Origin: Aspergillus flavus
Taxonomy: Eukaryota > Ascomycota > Eurotiomycetes > Eurotiales > Aspergillaceae
DNA length: 64,000 bases
Assembly (NCBI RefSeq): GCF_009017415.1
Contig: NC_092409.1
Location: 930,001-994,000 of the forward strand
Direction of reading: 5' to 3'
Positions 34,351 through 45,506 of this stretch are shown here, one piece after another (the first letter of the stretch is position 1; each line of letters starts with the position of its first letter). The position numbers and the translations under genes are program-made. The notes under the pieces were generated by a model. It was not told the DNA's origin. It did not search any database and was given only the letters and a program-made list of their open reading frames with translations.

Positions 34351-36026
34351 CGGTTCGAAGGACCGGAGAATTATATCTAACTCCGGAACGTTAAAGGTAA
34401 ATCCTTTGTTTATTTGTCGTTTTCAGAGGGAAGTTTTGCCCCCTGCTAGGGATAGTTTGTTTTGCCGTAGGTCAAATCCCACGGCACTCGTCTGCCTTAC
34501 AGCCCTGTTCGGGCACCATTTCGCACAGCATCCCTTCCTAAGCTAGTGCCCTATGATCAGATGGGGAGGATTCAAACTAACTGTTAAAAGTCTAGTAAGC
34601 AGGGTTGCATTCGAGTGGGGACTAAAGTGAATTTGAGTTCGAGTCAGACTGGTTAGTATCATATAGTCGATTCCTGTGGGCTTGGCGGGCCATATTCACG
34701 GTACAGAACCATGGACGAGATTAGGGCAACGGCTGTCAGTTGACATCCAAAAGTAATTATTTTGTGCCCACCAATGCACTACTGAGTACGAGCCTTCATG
34801 GGCCCTGGGCCTTGGCAATTTATACATTATTGTGCCCTGCAACTAGTCGCTAATGTATGTCGCTTAATATTGTAAATGGAGATCGAAGGCCCTAGACATT
34901 GCAACAGGGGAAATCAGTCAGGTGGAATAAAGAGGAAATATAGATGATTATTAAATAGTGATAACAGAGTATGTCCAGATTGTAAGAATGTATGCAGGGA
35001 TCAGAAGGGTCTGACTCCCTGTAGACCAACCCCCTTCTGAAAATGCTCTCGGAACAGTCGGCAAATGTTCAGCTCATACCAGTCATAGGTCACCATGTTG
35101 GATCGATCTCAGAATACACCATACCCTTGACCCTTCGTGCTCATTCAACATTATCACTCATTGCTTGGGCCTGTTGAAATACTAGTAATCCTGACTAGCT
35201 TTGTAATGTCATCCAAACCCATACACTAAGATATGTGGTAGCTAGCTATCGTCTATTGAGACCGGCTCATTTTAGATGATGGAAAAAAAAAAAGTTTAAC
35301 AATCACAGCAGAAGGGTCCACTACGCCATGTGAAAAATTGAATGTGTGTCTGACACGGACAGAGGATGTAAAATCTCTTATCAGTTTGAAAGCAAGTCAA
35401 ATGCTAACAAATACCAGGCTCAGAATCGTGCGATTCCCGTGACCAAGCCCTATGAACTCTAAAGAACTGGTGTGAAACGATGATCTGCGCTGGATGCTTC
35501 TGCTCACCACATGGTCAATATTCCTCTACCAGAAGCACGAGCATCGGTCACGAAATTCAGTCACATTAGGTTCGTTCCACTGCGTCAGGGCGACCATGTT
35601 GTACATCTCTCGTCTCATCCTGAAACATCGCCCACCCCCGGATCATGGTGACTTACAGAAAGACGGACTCGCTCAAGCAGTCCAAGGACTAGCAGAAGCA
35701 CGTGCGTGACTGTAAGTTCATTGGTTGTCAAAGCAGGACATGCTTGTAGTTCCCAAGCTCTCATGTTGCTCAGCATTGCACCGACGCATACCCCATTGTG
35801 TATGGTCCGTGGGTGAAAGTAACCCCATCTAATAGTGAAACAGGGTCTGTACCTCCTTTTGGATTTCTGCTTCTATGGAGATCAACTTCGGCCTATCTAA
35901 TTCACCATGTACTGCATCCCAAACTCGCTGTCGGTAGACAAGCGCAACGCTGGAGGAGATGAAACAGACAATTATATTGAGGGGTGAACAATACGAATTC
36001 TGATTTTTGAGTCTGACTGCTCAAGT

Positions 36027-36034
36027 TATAAAAG
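36027..36034 (+). promoter_or_regulatory. TATA box of the glycine-rich secreted protein gene
   Basis: TATAAAAG about 157 bp before the ATG, followed by a CT-rich transcript leader. Confidence 0.5.
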
Positions 36035-36190
36035 ACTCGCCCTCACCGGATATCAGTATATTCAAATGCACTCGTTCGTCATTCATTCCCTTCCATCCTA
36101 CATTCACTTGAGAGCTGTGCTCTAGTCCCTCTTTTTATCTCTCTTTTATTTACTCCCGGGTTTCCATCAAAGAATTTCATTCATCCAACC

Positions 36191-36871
36191 ATGAGAGCCT
36201 TCATCATTCTGCCTCTCGTGACATCCATCTTGGCAGCGCCTACCCAAACATTGGTGCGCCGCCAGCCTGACAGTGTGATTCCGTCTGCCCCATCTGGGGT
36301 CAACGTCGGTGTCAAGGCAATGGCAGCTCCCGCCCCCAGTGCTCCCCCTCAAGCACCTGCCCCTGGAGGGCAATCGGGAGGTGGTAGCGCTGCTGGTGGC
36401 GGACTGGGAGACCTTGCAAACCTGATAGGACAAGGTGTACAAGGGATTACCAAGCTCATCAGCACTATTGCTGGAGCTGCTGGTGGCGGCGGCGGCGAGA
36501 GCGGCGGAGGAGGCCAGAGTAGTGGAGGGGGTGGTGGTAATCTCGGCGATCTGACCAACCTTGTTGGTGAAGGGGTAAAGGGCCTCAGCAGCCTTGCTGG
36601 TGCGGCGGGCGACGCTGGCAGTGGACTTGGAGACATCACAAGCCTTATTAGCAATGCTGCTGGCGGTCTGGGTAGCATTGGTAACCTGTTAGGGGGGCTC
36701 GGGGGTCTCGGCGGACTGCTTCGAAGAGACCTAGACCCAGAGCTTGTCGCGCGAGCCATCGAGAATATGGAGCTACCAGATTCGGATGATGACGAATGCA
36801 TAATAGAAAAGCTAGGTGGCTTGCTTCCAGGTGAGTTAAACTGGCCGTCCTTTACCGTTATAGGAAGCTAA
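36191..36871 (+). CDS. Glycine-rich secreted protein with dibasic processing sites
   Basis: The product (226 aa unspliced) has a signal peptide (MRAFIILPLVTSILA), then a Kex2-type dibasic site (LVRR) and a Pro/Ala-rich linker. Three related segments follow, each containing GDL-like hydrophobic helices (LGDLANLIGQGVQGITKLI, LGDLTNLVGEGVKGLSSLA, LGDITSLISNAAGGLGS) separated by polyglycine. After a second dibasic site (LLRRDLDPE) comes an acidic tail. The layout suggests a precursor processed in the Golgi, perhaps giving a cell-wall or surface-active Gly-rich repeat chain (inference). No family is recognised. A GTGAGT donor at 36831 follows LLP; splicing to 36876 or 36890 would replace the last residues with a different short tail ending at 36929 or about 36902. 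The start lies in the context ACCATGA. Confidence 0.75.
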   Translation: MRAFIILPLVTSILAAPTQTLVRRQPDSVIPSAPSGVNVGVKAMAAPAPSAPPQAPAPGGQSGGGSAAGGGLGDLANLIGQGVQGITKLISTIAGAAGGGGGESGGGGQSSGGGGGNLGDLTNLVGEGVKGLSSLAGAAGDAGSGLGDITSLISNAAGGLGSIGNLLGGLGGLGGLLRRDLDPELVARAIENMELPDSDDDECIIEKLGGLLPGELNWPSFTVIGS

Positions 36872-38796
36872 TCCAGGCCAGGTGACGCAGGTCGTGCTAC
36901 GTAAAGTCACGCCGACAATAGCTCTCTAGTTGAAAGTCAGCTTAACAAGGTGACCCTCTTGGTTTGGATAGGATAAAGAAGAAGATTTATTTCTTCACGA
37001 TCAAGACGCCATGTGTGCTAGTTACATTGGTTGGCCCGGCTCATATCGTTGTACATTGTTCATGTGGAGCCTGCTCCTTATGCTGCTATTGCCTTTTTCT
37101 ATGTCGATATCATATTTCCTGAACATTCATATACATTGAAAAATGATTACTATTCCATTTGGCCTCAAGTTTGGCCATTGACTATGTAGCCTACTGCTAG
37201 TCGGTGTGTTGCTGCCTGTGAAATGACGGAGCAATACCCCTGGCTCCTAGAGAACACGAACTGTTTAGACAACGATGCAAAGGAAGTGGCAAAGAACAAC
37301 CTTATTTTCAGCAGTGACGTGACGGTGCGTTGCTCGTCGATCAATCATCAGTCCACGTTCCTACTTCTTACACGCGATCGATCTCCTTATCCCCGATCCA
37401 ATGGGTATTGTTGGGTCCCGAGAACCAATGCTTACCAGGGAACAGAAATCAAGAAGCTATGGATTTGAGTCGACTGAGATCGGGCAACGCCGTTAGGGTT
37501 CTAGCCCCACGATCTATCTGTATAAACCTCAGAACCTAATATGAAGTTGCATTTTCTAACCCATTGCCACTAGTATTTTGTGTTCGTGCATAGGTTATGT
37601 CATACAGTGAAAATGGATGATCTGAAACATGAGGCCAAAGATAAGGCCAAGTGGGGGTTAGGTTAGTTAGACTGACTACACAGGAAATACTAACGTAGTG
37701 TATGACCATAGTTATGAGACTTATTCAGTTGAGACTGCGTCTCTCGTATTAGTCAGGGATTTGTAATATCCCTTTTAGGTTGTCAACGTCCAAAATAGGA
37801 AGCTGGATATTCGAATCTTAATGTCAGTACCAAATTCCCATGGGCAGAGACACTTCAATTTTGGATCGAGACATACCAGTTAGGAAAGCAAAATAAGCTC
37901 TGCGGGTGCATCAATGTCTTCCTGACCATGGAACCAAGATACACATGTCTTCAACCCGTTCGTGATCGCCATTAATCTTAGAATAGGTGATCTGCACTGA
38001 ATCTTAGAAGTTCGCTACAGTTCGTGGCGCATGATGTGATCGTTGAGGCGCCAGCCACTGACACATTAACAATTATTAGGTTCATGTGATGGTGTATACG
38101 ATAGAACAAGGCGATTGGCACCTTTGGGACTCATTTTTGAGCCTCTTGGCGGCTCCGACACGGCTCCGAGATGGCAGGCACAACGAGCCAGACATTGGAT
38201 GGCTGAAACGGAATCTTTTGCCGTTGATTGCAACTGGAGAGAGGTCGATGGCGCTTGGAACCATGGGTGGGGCCAAGGGAGCAGCGTTACTGATTTGTTG
38301 AGATCAAGCTGGCGTTCTCAATAAGTTTGAGCTACACGTCATTTTACTTCTCAATGCTATGTCTCAGGCTGCTTTCTATGCCCAGATCCACTTGATCGGA
38401 AACATTAACCTCTTGCAGTGCTATTGGTAAAATACCTCACCCTTTTTTGCATTAGCTCCGTTAACGGGTACCTTTTTCCTCTTGGGAACGGCGGCTAGAC
38501 CCAGGGTCCAAGACTAAGCATCCTCGGGACATTTGTGGGTAGCAGGCTCCATAAACCGGAAAGTTTATTTGGCGATTGTCGGCAATGATAATCCTTCCAG
38601 GTCCAAGAACTGGAGAATGGCTTGGGGAGCTCTTGGACAAAGAATTATACCAGAGTAAATCGGGGTAGGACATCCTATTTCTTCAACGGGCTTCCCAGGA
38701 GAAATATCTGTAACACATTTAAATTATAATTAGGTTTCAAGCACACTGTATCAAAGATTGTACCTCAAAGAATTATCTCATTGCTAGTTATTCATT
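36872..38796. other. Intergenic, no gene seen
   Basis: Several overlapping frames at 38080-38320 on both strands are unrecognised. The right end is the promoter of the HMG-CoA reductase gene. Confidence 0.45.
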
Positions 38797-39978
38797 ATGT
38801 CCAAGGCTCAGCCCATCAAACGCCGGCCCGATGGACGGTCCAAATTTGACTTGAACATTGATAGTCCCCAACTGCAACATCTTACACGACACATCGATGA
38901 GGCCGAACATGTCCGCATCGAAAACTGCATAGGCTTCGTGCAAGTCCCAGTTGGCATTGCCGGGCCACTGCGCATCACGGGCCCTGAGACGACGGGTGAA
39001 TACTATGCACCATTGGCTACATGTGAGCCGACCTTGGTGGCTAGTTGCAGCCGGGGCTGCAAGGTCTTCAATGCATGCGGTGGCCTGCAGTTCGAGGTTC
39101 TCAGTGAGGCCATGTCTCGTGCGCCGATGTTTCTCTTCGCAAGCCCAGCGCATGCAGTAGCGTTTGCGCGAGCGGTCCCATCATTCCGAAACGAGTTTGC
39201 CCGATGGGCCGAGTCGACTAGCCGATACGTTCGGCTACAAGAGCTACAAGCTTCGGTTATTGGCTCTAGTGTTCATCTTTTCTGCAGCTACTTTTGTGGT
39301 AATGCTGCAGGGCAGAATATGGTCAGCAAGGCCACGCAGCATGCCTGCGAGATGCTGCGGGCCCACCGATGTGCAAAGCAATTTCAGATCCAAGACTTCC
39401 TCATCGAGGGTCAATTGGCGTCGGACAAGAAGCCTTCTTGGGGCAATGTGCAGAGAGCTAGGGGAGTTGAAGCGCTAGCGTGGGGCACTATTACCAACGC
39501 TGCATGCCAAGAAATCCTAGGCTGCAGCACGGAGCGTCTATATCGTACTCAAATGGCTCTAAAAGAAGGGGGGATACGCAATGGCCAGTTCGGCTGCAAT
39601 ATCAATACTGCCAATATTATAGCCGCTATCTTCGTGTCGACGGGGCAAGATGCGGGCAGTGTCGCAGAGGCTTCCTGGAGTCATCTCACCTCTGAATACG
39701 ATTACGAGAGCAAGGAATTGAAAATGACTATCTATTTTCCCTCCTTACCGGTGGGTACCGTGGGTGGTGGGACCCTGTACCCATCGCAGAAGGAATGTCT
39801 GGATATGCTGGGGTGTGCGGAGCCCTCGGGGAAGAGAAGACTTGCAGGCATGATTGCTGCCTTTGCAGTTGCATTGGATGCCAGCACAAGCGCAGCAATT
39901 GCTAACGATACATTTACTATGAGCCATATGAAGCTCGCCCGTGGGGAAATATTTGGCCCTCGAGCGTCGAAGCTATAG
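38797..39978 (+). CDS. Stand-alone soluble HMG-CoA reductase paralogue
   Basis: The 393-aa single-exon product is only the catalytic domain of a class I HMG-CoA reductase, which reduces HMG-CoA to mevalonate with NADPH. It has no membrane or sterol-sensing region, unlike the roughly 1000-residue ER enzymes. Family landmarks: IENCIGFVQVPVGIAGPL (residues 41-58), catalytic Glu77 in PLATCE, Asp210-Lys211 in SDKKP, Asp285 in GQDA and His377 in MSHMKLARG. All four catalytic positions are kept. The usual cofactor loop GDAMGMNM reads GNAAGQNM (168-175), with Asp replaced by Asn, and the segment usually GGATTVLTGDGMTRGP is diverged (GGLQFEVLSEAMSRAP). Extra HMG-CoA reductases occur in statin clusters as resistance genes and in terpenoid clusters as supply enzymes. 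Either fits here, or the protein may have changed function. Confidence 0.9.
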   Translation: MSKAQPIKRRPDGRSKFDLNIDSPQLQHLTRHIDEAEHVRIENCIGFVQVPVGIAGPLRITGPETTGEYYAPLATCEPTLVASCSRGCKVFNACGGLQFEVLSEAMSRAPMFLFASPAHAVAFARAVPSFRNEFARWAESTSRYVRLQELQASVIGSSVHLFCSYFCGNAAGQNMVSKATQHACEMLRAHRCAKQFQIQDFLIEGQLASDKKPSWGNVQRARGVEALAWGTITNAACQEILGCSTERLYRTQMALKEGGIRNGQFGCNINTANIIAAIFVSTGQDAGSVAEASWSHLTSEYDYESKELKMTIYFPSLPVGTVGGGTLYPSQKECLDMLGCAEPSGKRRLAGMIAAFAVALDASTSAAIANDTFTMSHMKLARGEIFGPRASKL

Positions 39979-41720
39979 GCGAATGTGCACTGAATCGCCG
40001 CGGATAGAGTAACTTCATGTATTGCACTTGGCCGTTTCCTTTCCTTTTTTCCTTCGCTTCCTTTTTCTTCTAGTCATTTGCTTTTCTTTCTTTCTGGAGA
40101 TATCATCTTTCTCTATGTATCTAGGTAGCTAGTTTATTTTAATAATTTTTTCATGACTCTCTATATTGTTTGTGGCCTTTTTGCTCTCTATTGTAAAATG
40201 TAATTCAATTTGTTATCGGTATGTGTACTCGCCTAACTAGGTTTCCCCTTCCCTTTTTGCTTTTTTATTTTTTTAAAGGCGTTAGTATGAAGACGAGTGA
40301 AGTGAGTTATACTCCAAAAGAACCTAGTCTGTGTATTAGAATGATCGACTCGTCCATGTCCGACAGGTAGCCTAGGGAGCACCACTCGAGGATCCAAGGA
40401 TCCAACGGACAACCCCCGCGTACCGTTTGCTCTGGAGTGATAAGGTAGACTCGACCTTTAACTGAGAAAGTACTAGATCAGTGGGTCTGGCTCTTTTGAC
40501 CTTTCCTTATACTGGAAGGTGCTAATATGTCCAGGAGATAGTATGATAGGAGGCACTGACGATCGTTTTGCCACAATGGAGCTGACATTGGATCATGAAG
40601 CAAATCATTCCAAGGCATTTAATTGTGATTTGTTCAAAGTTCAAGCCATGGTGGGTTGAGGGAACGGAGACAGACCAACGTCCGTGTTCTGGACCCTCAG
40701 CGGAAAAGTCTAACCCACCAGTCAATCCCCCGAGATCCACCGGTTCAGCCACGGATGGATTCTGAGCCCGGTTGCTTTTTTTGGACATGAACTCTACATT
40801 GAACTTAGCGTGGAAAAGACACGCGCAGTAGATCCACTTCGAAAACAGGGAAGTTGTGCATGGTTTAATTGTTTGGCATATTTTATGTTGTAGTTCGTTG
40901 TCGATTCGGCAGGTCGGTTTGTATCCCATGGTTATGGATTCGTTCTTCCCCCTTAAGCTCACCCGGCTTTTCTATCCTAACTTTCTAGTGTAAAGTATCT
41001 CGAGCAAGGTTAAACGGGACATGGACAGAGAAATCACCAATTGCCCTTCCCGGAGCAGATACGGTCTAAAACACGTGTGTATAACGGCCGACTGAACTTA
41101 CAACAGGGCCCCATATTTCCTATCAATTTTGAATGCTTCGGAAAAAATGGGTGTCCAGTTCAGCAGGCGTTAGTTCCTGCTTGCCGAATTCCCGTTCACG
41201 CATGCAGATAGTTTGTTAGGCTTCAACGGTCTGGCTCAGTCTATCACCTCGCGTTCGCTAAAGATTTAGGTTTCCAAATAATGGCTCATCTTTGCAGATC
41301 AAACGTTTGTCAGGCATGAATACAACCCCATAGGGCCTACTTCCCACGTGTACTGTTGAAGGAATACCACCTCGGCTATTTTTTCCTAGGTGGTGTTTGT
41401 CCCTGAAATCTGGTAGGTCTCATTTTGTGGATAACGTATCCGTCGTCTTCATGCTATTACTTCACGCCAATTGACTTTCTCGGCCTTTGCCTCACTCGAG
41501 ACCCTGGAGGATCGATGTGAAGAATAGCAGGATTGCACTACAAAATTTAGTAAAGTAAGATTGAAGGGTCCATGGGAGCCCGGTAGACTTGAGTCAGTAT
41601 GAGACACATAAACCCCATCGGTATCAGTCTACATCTCTCCCAGACGTAGTTATTATACGTCCCGGATTGTTCCTATTCACATACAGCAGACTATAGTGCT
41701 ATCTCAGCCCCTGTCAGAAG
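39979..41720. other. Intergenic with one doubtful ORF
   Basis: Pyrimidine-rich DNA directly after the HMG-CoA reductase gene. A 146-codon minus-strand frame at 40522-40962 has an ATG but no recognisable domain and may be chance. Confidence 0.4.
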
Positions 41721-42919
41721 ATGGAGCCTTCAGTCAGCGACTTCAAGCTTGTCGGACTGGCGGCGGGGTTCACACTAGGGTTCGGTTTCCTTACAGTCTG
41801 GAATGCAATTAAGCAGACTTCAGAAATTGAGAAGCCCTACAAGAGCCCTTTCGTTATTCTCATCTGGATTGAAATACTTTCCAATGTGGTAATCGGAGTA
41901 ATGGGGTGGCTTGTGCTGGAGGGCATTGTACCTGTCATGTATGCCCCCTGAGCAATTGGCTATCCGATATGATACAGTTCGCTGTAGCGCTAATACTGTC
42001 CCCCCAGTGCACCTGTATTGGCGCTTCTACTATTCTGCTGGGCCCTCGAGATCCAATGTTGTATGCAAGTCATCATTAACCGCATCTACGTCGTGGTGGA
42101 AAAGAAGAAGACAGCGAGGAAAGTCAAATGGGGCACTGCTTGCCTGATAACAGCAATCAACATTGCAGTATTCTGCATATGGATTCCTGCACACATGACT
42201 CCCCCGGTCAATCATACGTGAGTGCCTTATTCTTATTTCCTTTGGGTACACCACTGACTTTCTTTGTAGCTTTGTCCTGATTAATCGCTTCTGGGACCCA
42301 ATCTCCAAATTACTAATATGCATCGTGGATGCCTGCCTGAATATTTGGTTCCTACGAGTAGTGCGTGTGCGACTGGTTCGCCAAAATGGACTAAAAAAAT
42401 ATGGGCCCCTAGTTCGCTTCAACATGCGAATGATGTTCATTTCCGTACTCATGGACGTAAGGCCACCACCCAATTACGCATTTTCTTCCTGGGTGTCCAA
42501 TGATTCTCACAGTTTATCTCTAGGCCATTCTCATTGGACTCATGTTCCTGCCGAACCCAATGGTTTACATCCAGTTTCACCCGGTAACCTACATCGTGAA
42601 GCTCAACATTGAGTTGAAAATGGCTTCCCTTATCCGCAAGCTTGCGCGGGATAGCAACATTAACAACGAAATTCATGAGGCATCAATGAATCTGCGAACC
42701 CGGTTCAACCCCCAAAGTCACTATATCAAGTGTGATGATGAGGTAAGAGAAAAGAGGAATCTGAGGCATATGCAGTTCGCCCAGCTACGGCAACAGGGGT
42801 TCGAAAGCGAGGACATGAAAATCCTGAAGACAACCAGTGTCCGCGTTGTAACAAGTCCAAGACCGTTTGTTCAGGATAATCTACCTCCGCTGCCACCGCT
42901 GCCAAAGGATGGAAGATGA
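41721..42919 (+). CDS. Polytopic integral membrane protein, four exons
   Basis: Exons 41721-41938, 42008-42217, 42270-42456 and 42524-42919 join in frame to about 336 aa. Six to seven hydrophobic segments are visible: LVGLAAGFTLGFGFLTV, SPFVILIWIEILSNVVIGV, VLALLLFCWALEIQ, TACLITAINIAVFCIW, LLICIVDACLNIWFL and a helix spanning exons 3 and 4 (MMFISVLMD-AILIGLMFL). A long charged cytosolic tail of about 110 residues ends in a Pro-rich motif (LPPLPPLPK). This layout is common in an Ascomycota-specific family of rhodopsin-like or Pth11-like membrane proteins with short loops; the CFEM domain of true Pth11 is absent. Function is unknown, possibly sensing or scaffolding at the plasma membrane. Splice sites are canonical (GTATGC, GTGAGT, GTAAGG donors). 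Confidence 0.8.
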
Positions 42920-44619
42920 GGTGTGCGCTATTTTAGTGATTACTTTACATGTATCTTATTCTATATGCAATGCATTTGTTTAAATAGTTGTACACTAGAG
43001 CAGAGTTCGGAGACTGTGGCTTGGTCCAAATGGCATGACTGATATAAATCGTATGTTGGGAGCGTATTGGACTCGTATAGTTGAATTCTACCCAACTAAC
43101 AGCTAGTATAGTAGCCCCTAGACTATTCTTAGTTTACCAAATGTTTGCGGTTTGAACGCAGCTTCTTTCGGTGTAGTGTACCATAGAACACTTCGTCTTA
43201 CTTCATTCATCTCGGTAACGCCATTTGCCTCGGTGAGAGGAGAGTTGGGTCTGGAAAAGCCACGATAGTAGGCAGAGAAATGCGGCATATAGAACCCATA
43301 ATTATTTACTCCCTATGACTTCATTCAAGGGTGAATCATTCCATCGGCAGGATAGACAAGGCTCGTTGAGTCCATTTCTACAAGATATGCACTATTATGA
43401 ACAATTCCCATCGGCAACTATTTTCTTCTTCCTTGCTGAAACTCCAATAAGATAGTTACATTTCTAGTATGCATCCCGAGTCCTTACATTACTTCTAGAC
43501 TCAATTAGTCGTGCCAAATCTGGGCGGAAGTCTATCTAGCGAGCTGTGCAGTAGTTTGTTTATGGATGAAACTAGCCAGAGGATGTTTGTCCCGACTCTC
43601 CATCGCACCTACACCCCCACGCGCCACATCCCGGCAAACCTTACGTATTACATTTTTGGAAGGTGGAAAGATACCGGCACATCTTGGATGTTGTGGTAGG
43701 GAGCCGGACAGGATACGGTTTGGGTGTGACTAAAGTTGCGGACGGAATCCGAACATATCCGGAAAAGGGCAGCCGAAAAGCCTTGACAGAAGCATGCTTT
43801 GGGTGGACAGATAACCGTGCCCGAGACCCCCACATTAGAGTGATGCGTCCAGCGTGTGAAGTGGCCAATCACCCGCATTGTGATCCATGTCTGATGCGAC
43901 TTAGCCGAGGACAATAGAGGAAAAGTATTCCATGGTTCAATGACCCACTCTCACACCTTAGTGTCCTCAAGCGTACTTCTTCAGTTCCGGCCGAAAGGTC
44001 ACCAGACAACACGATCACAGATATGCCTCATTGGTAATTGATCGTACTGGGGGCATCCGGACGATCATGGGAGTACCGTCCATGGATCTACCGCGGGAAC
44101 ACCGTCTCATGCGACTCGATTTCGGTACATTTAGAATGGGCAAAAAAAGGGTTCAAGATCGAAGAGCAATCCATGAAATCGCGATGGCGTACGTCTCCAC
44201 CCGAGGATTCACGAGAGTTAGGGGCGAGGGGCCGTCTGGACGAAGGTGGGTACAGCCTCGAACAAGATTGTCAAGGGTAGGGGTATTCAGGAAGTCTAAA
44301 ACTTGGAGATGAAACGGGAGGGCGTTCATCCAAGGGTGGGCCCCGGGACTATCGCAGTTGAATTGCTCATCACACGTGGCGAGCCATACCCTTACCCTGG
44401 TCGACATCCTTGCTTTAGACTTTGTGCCTGCGCGATCGGCCTGTAACCCTGGTGGCTTGTGGCTCATGGGCACTTTTATCTAGTCCGCATTTTCCTTTCC
44501 CAGAATTGTTCTAAGTTCATAGTTCTATATATGTTTCAAGAGGATCCCTTGCTTTCGCACGATGCTTTGTTGACATCCAGCCTGGCATAGACTCAACAAT
44601 TGAATGAACACCATCCACG
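42920..44619. other. Intergenic, no supported gene
   Basis: Frames of 60-106 codons at 43511-44473 on both strands overlap each other and match nothing I know. Confidence 0.45.
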
Positions 44620-45506
44620 ATGAAACACACAATCTCTTTTAGAATGTGGGAGATGAAGAGAGGCTTAATCATCAAACTCTACCAAGAGGAAGAATGGCCT
44701 CTCAAACAAGTCCTCAAAAGGATTCGCTCGGACACTTTCAATCCAAGGTGAGGCACCCAAAGGGCCCTGAGAGAGACAATGCCCTGACCGATCGACTATT
44801 CCTCCACAGTGAGACTCAGTTGCGGAGTCGCTTGAAAAAATGGGGTGTCACCAAGCTATCCCGTCGTCGCAGTCAGAACAAGTTTATCATGAGTCACTGT
44901 GAAGACCTGAGCAATGAAAGTTGCTTCAAGTCGCCTGTTTACAGTGGGGACGACATGGCACATTCAGCATCTACAAGCCACTCTACTACGAAGGACGATT
45001 TCTATACACCCGAAAGGGGTGATACTATGCATGAAACGCAAACAGCAAGTGGAATTATCCCTCATGATTCTTTCCATTCTTCTGCCTCAGCCATGTCAGC
45101 AAACACCCCATCATGGGAGTATCATCACATTTCCCCTGGATACCATTCACGGTATGTTACTAGTGGCTCTAAAATGTTGACAGCTCTTCTGGACCACCCC
45201 AGGAGGTTGATATAATTTCAACGCACAGTAGTGACTGACGCTCAATTAAGGTTCATACATCCTGCTCTCGACTATTACAATCCAGCCATGGAGCATCCAA
45301 AAGCGGAACTAACATCCTCTCAATGGCCGATGACAATGAGCTATGGCATGTTACCAGAGAATGTGACCCATGACTCTGCTGCGCGAATCTACACTACTGC
45401 ACCCTCCGGAATGCTCATGCACCAACCAGACCTGGTCACGCCTTTTCCTCCTCAGTCGGATTGGTTTCACCCTCCGGAGTGCCAATTAGTTTATCAGCCA
45501 TCATAA
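44620..45506 (+). CDS. Clr5-domain protein (putative transcription factor), three exons
   Basis: Exons 44620-44747, 44810-45151 and 45251-45506 join in frame to about 241 aa. The N-terminal 60 residues form a Clr5 domain, split by the first intron: MWEMKRGLIIKLYQEEEWPL, KQVLKRIRSDTFNPS, then ETQLRSRLKKWGVTK. Clr5 domains occur at the N-terminus of many ascomycete putative DNA-binding proteins. The remainder is low-complexity, Ser/His/Pro-rich, as in transcription activators. The first start at 44620 (context CACGATGA) adds eight residues; the next ATG is 44644. The second intron (45152-45250) uses a GTATGT donor and TTAAG acceptor and restores a frame that would otherwise stop at 45215. Whether it regulates the neighbouring genes is unknown. 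Confidence 0.75.

Larger units (their letters stand above)
32396..36190. other. Long gene-poor stretch (3.8 kb)
   Basis: No coding region is supportable; frames of 70-110 codons at 33379-33708 and 35494-35709 are unrecognised and poorly composed. It contains the second 26-bp repeat copy, an inverted repeat near 34346-34368 (CTCCGGT...ACCGGAG) and, at the right end, the promoter of the Gly-rich protein. Confidence 0.5.

Noticed and set aside
34435..34495. tRNA-like 3' end (GGTCAAATCCCACGGCA)
   Set aside because: The T-stem is mispaired and no complete cloverleaf is visible upstream.
36349..36801. Minus-strand Pro/Ser/Arg-rich ORF of 150 codons
   Set aside because: It is the antisense shadow of the Gly-rich secreted protein.
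40522..40962. Minus-strand ORF of 146 codons as a secreted or regulatory gene
   Set aside because: It has no signal peptide, domain or splice support, and the composition looks like non-coding DNA; not enough to call a gene.
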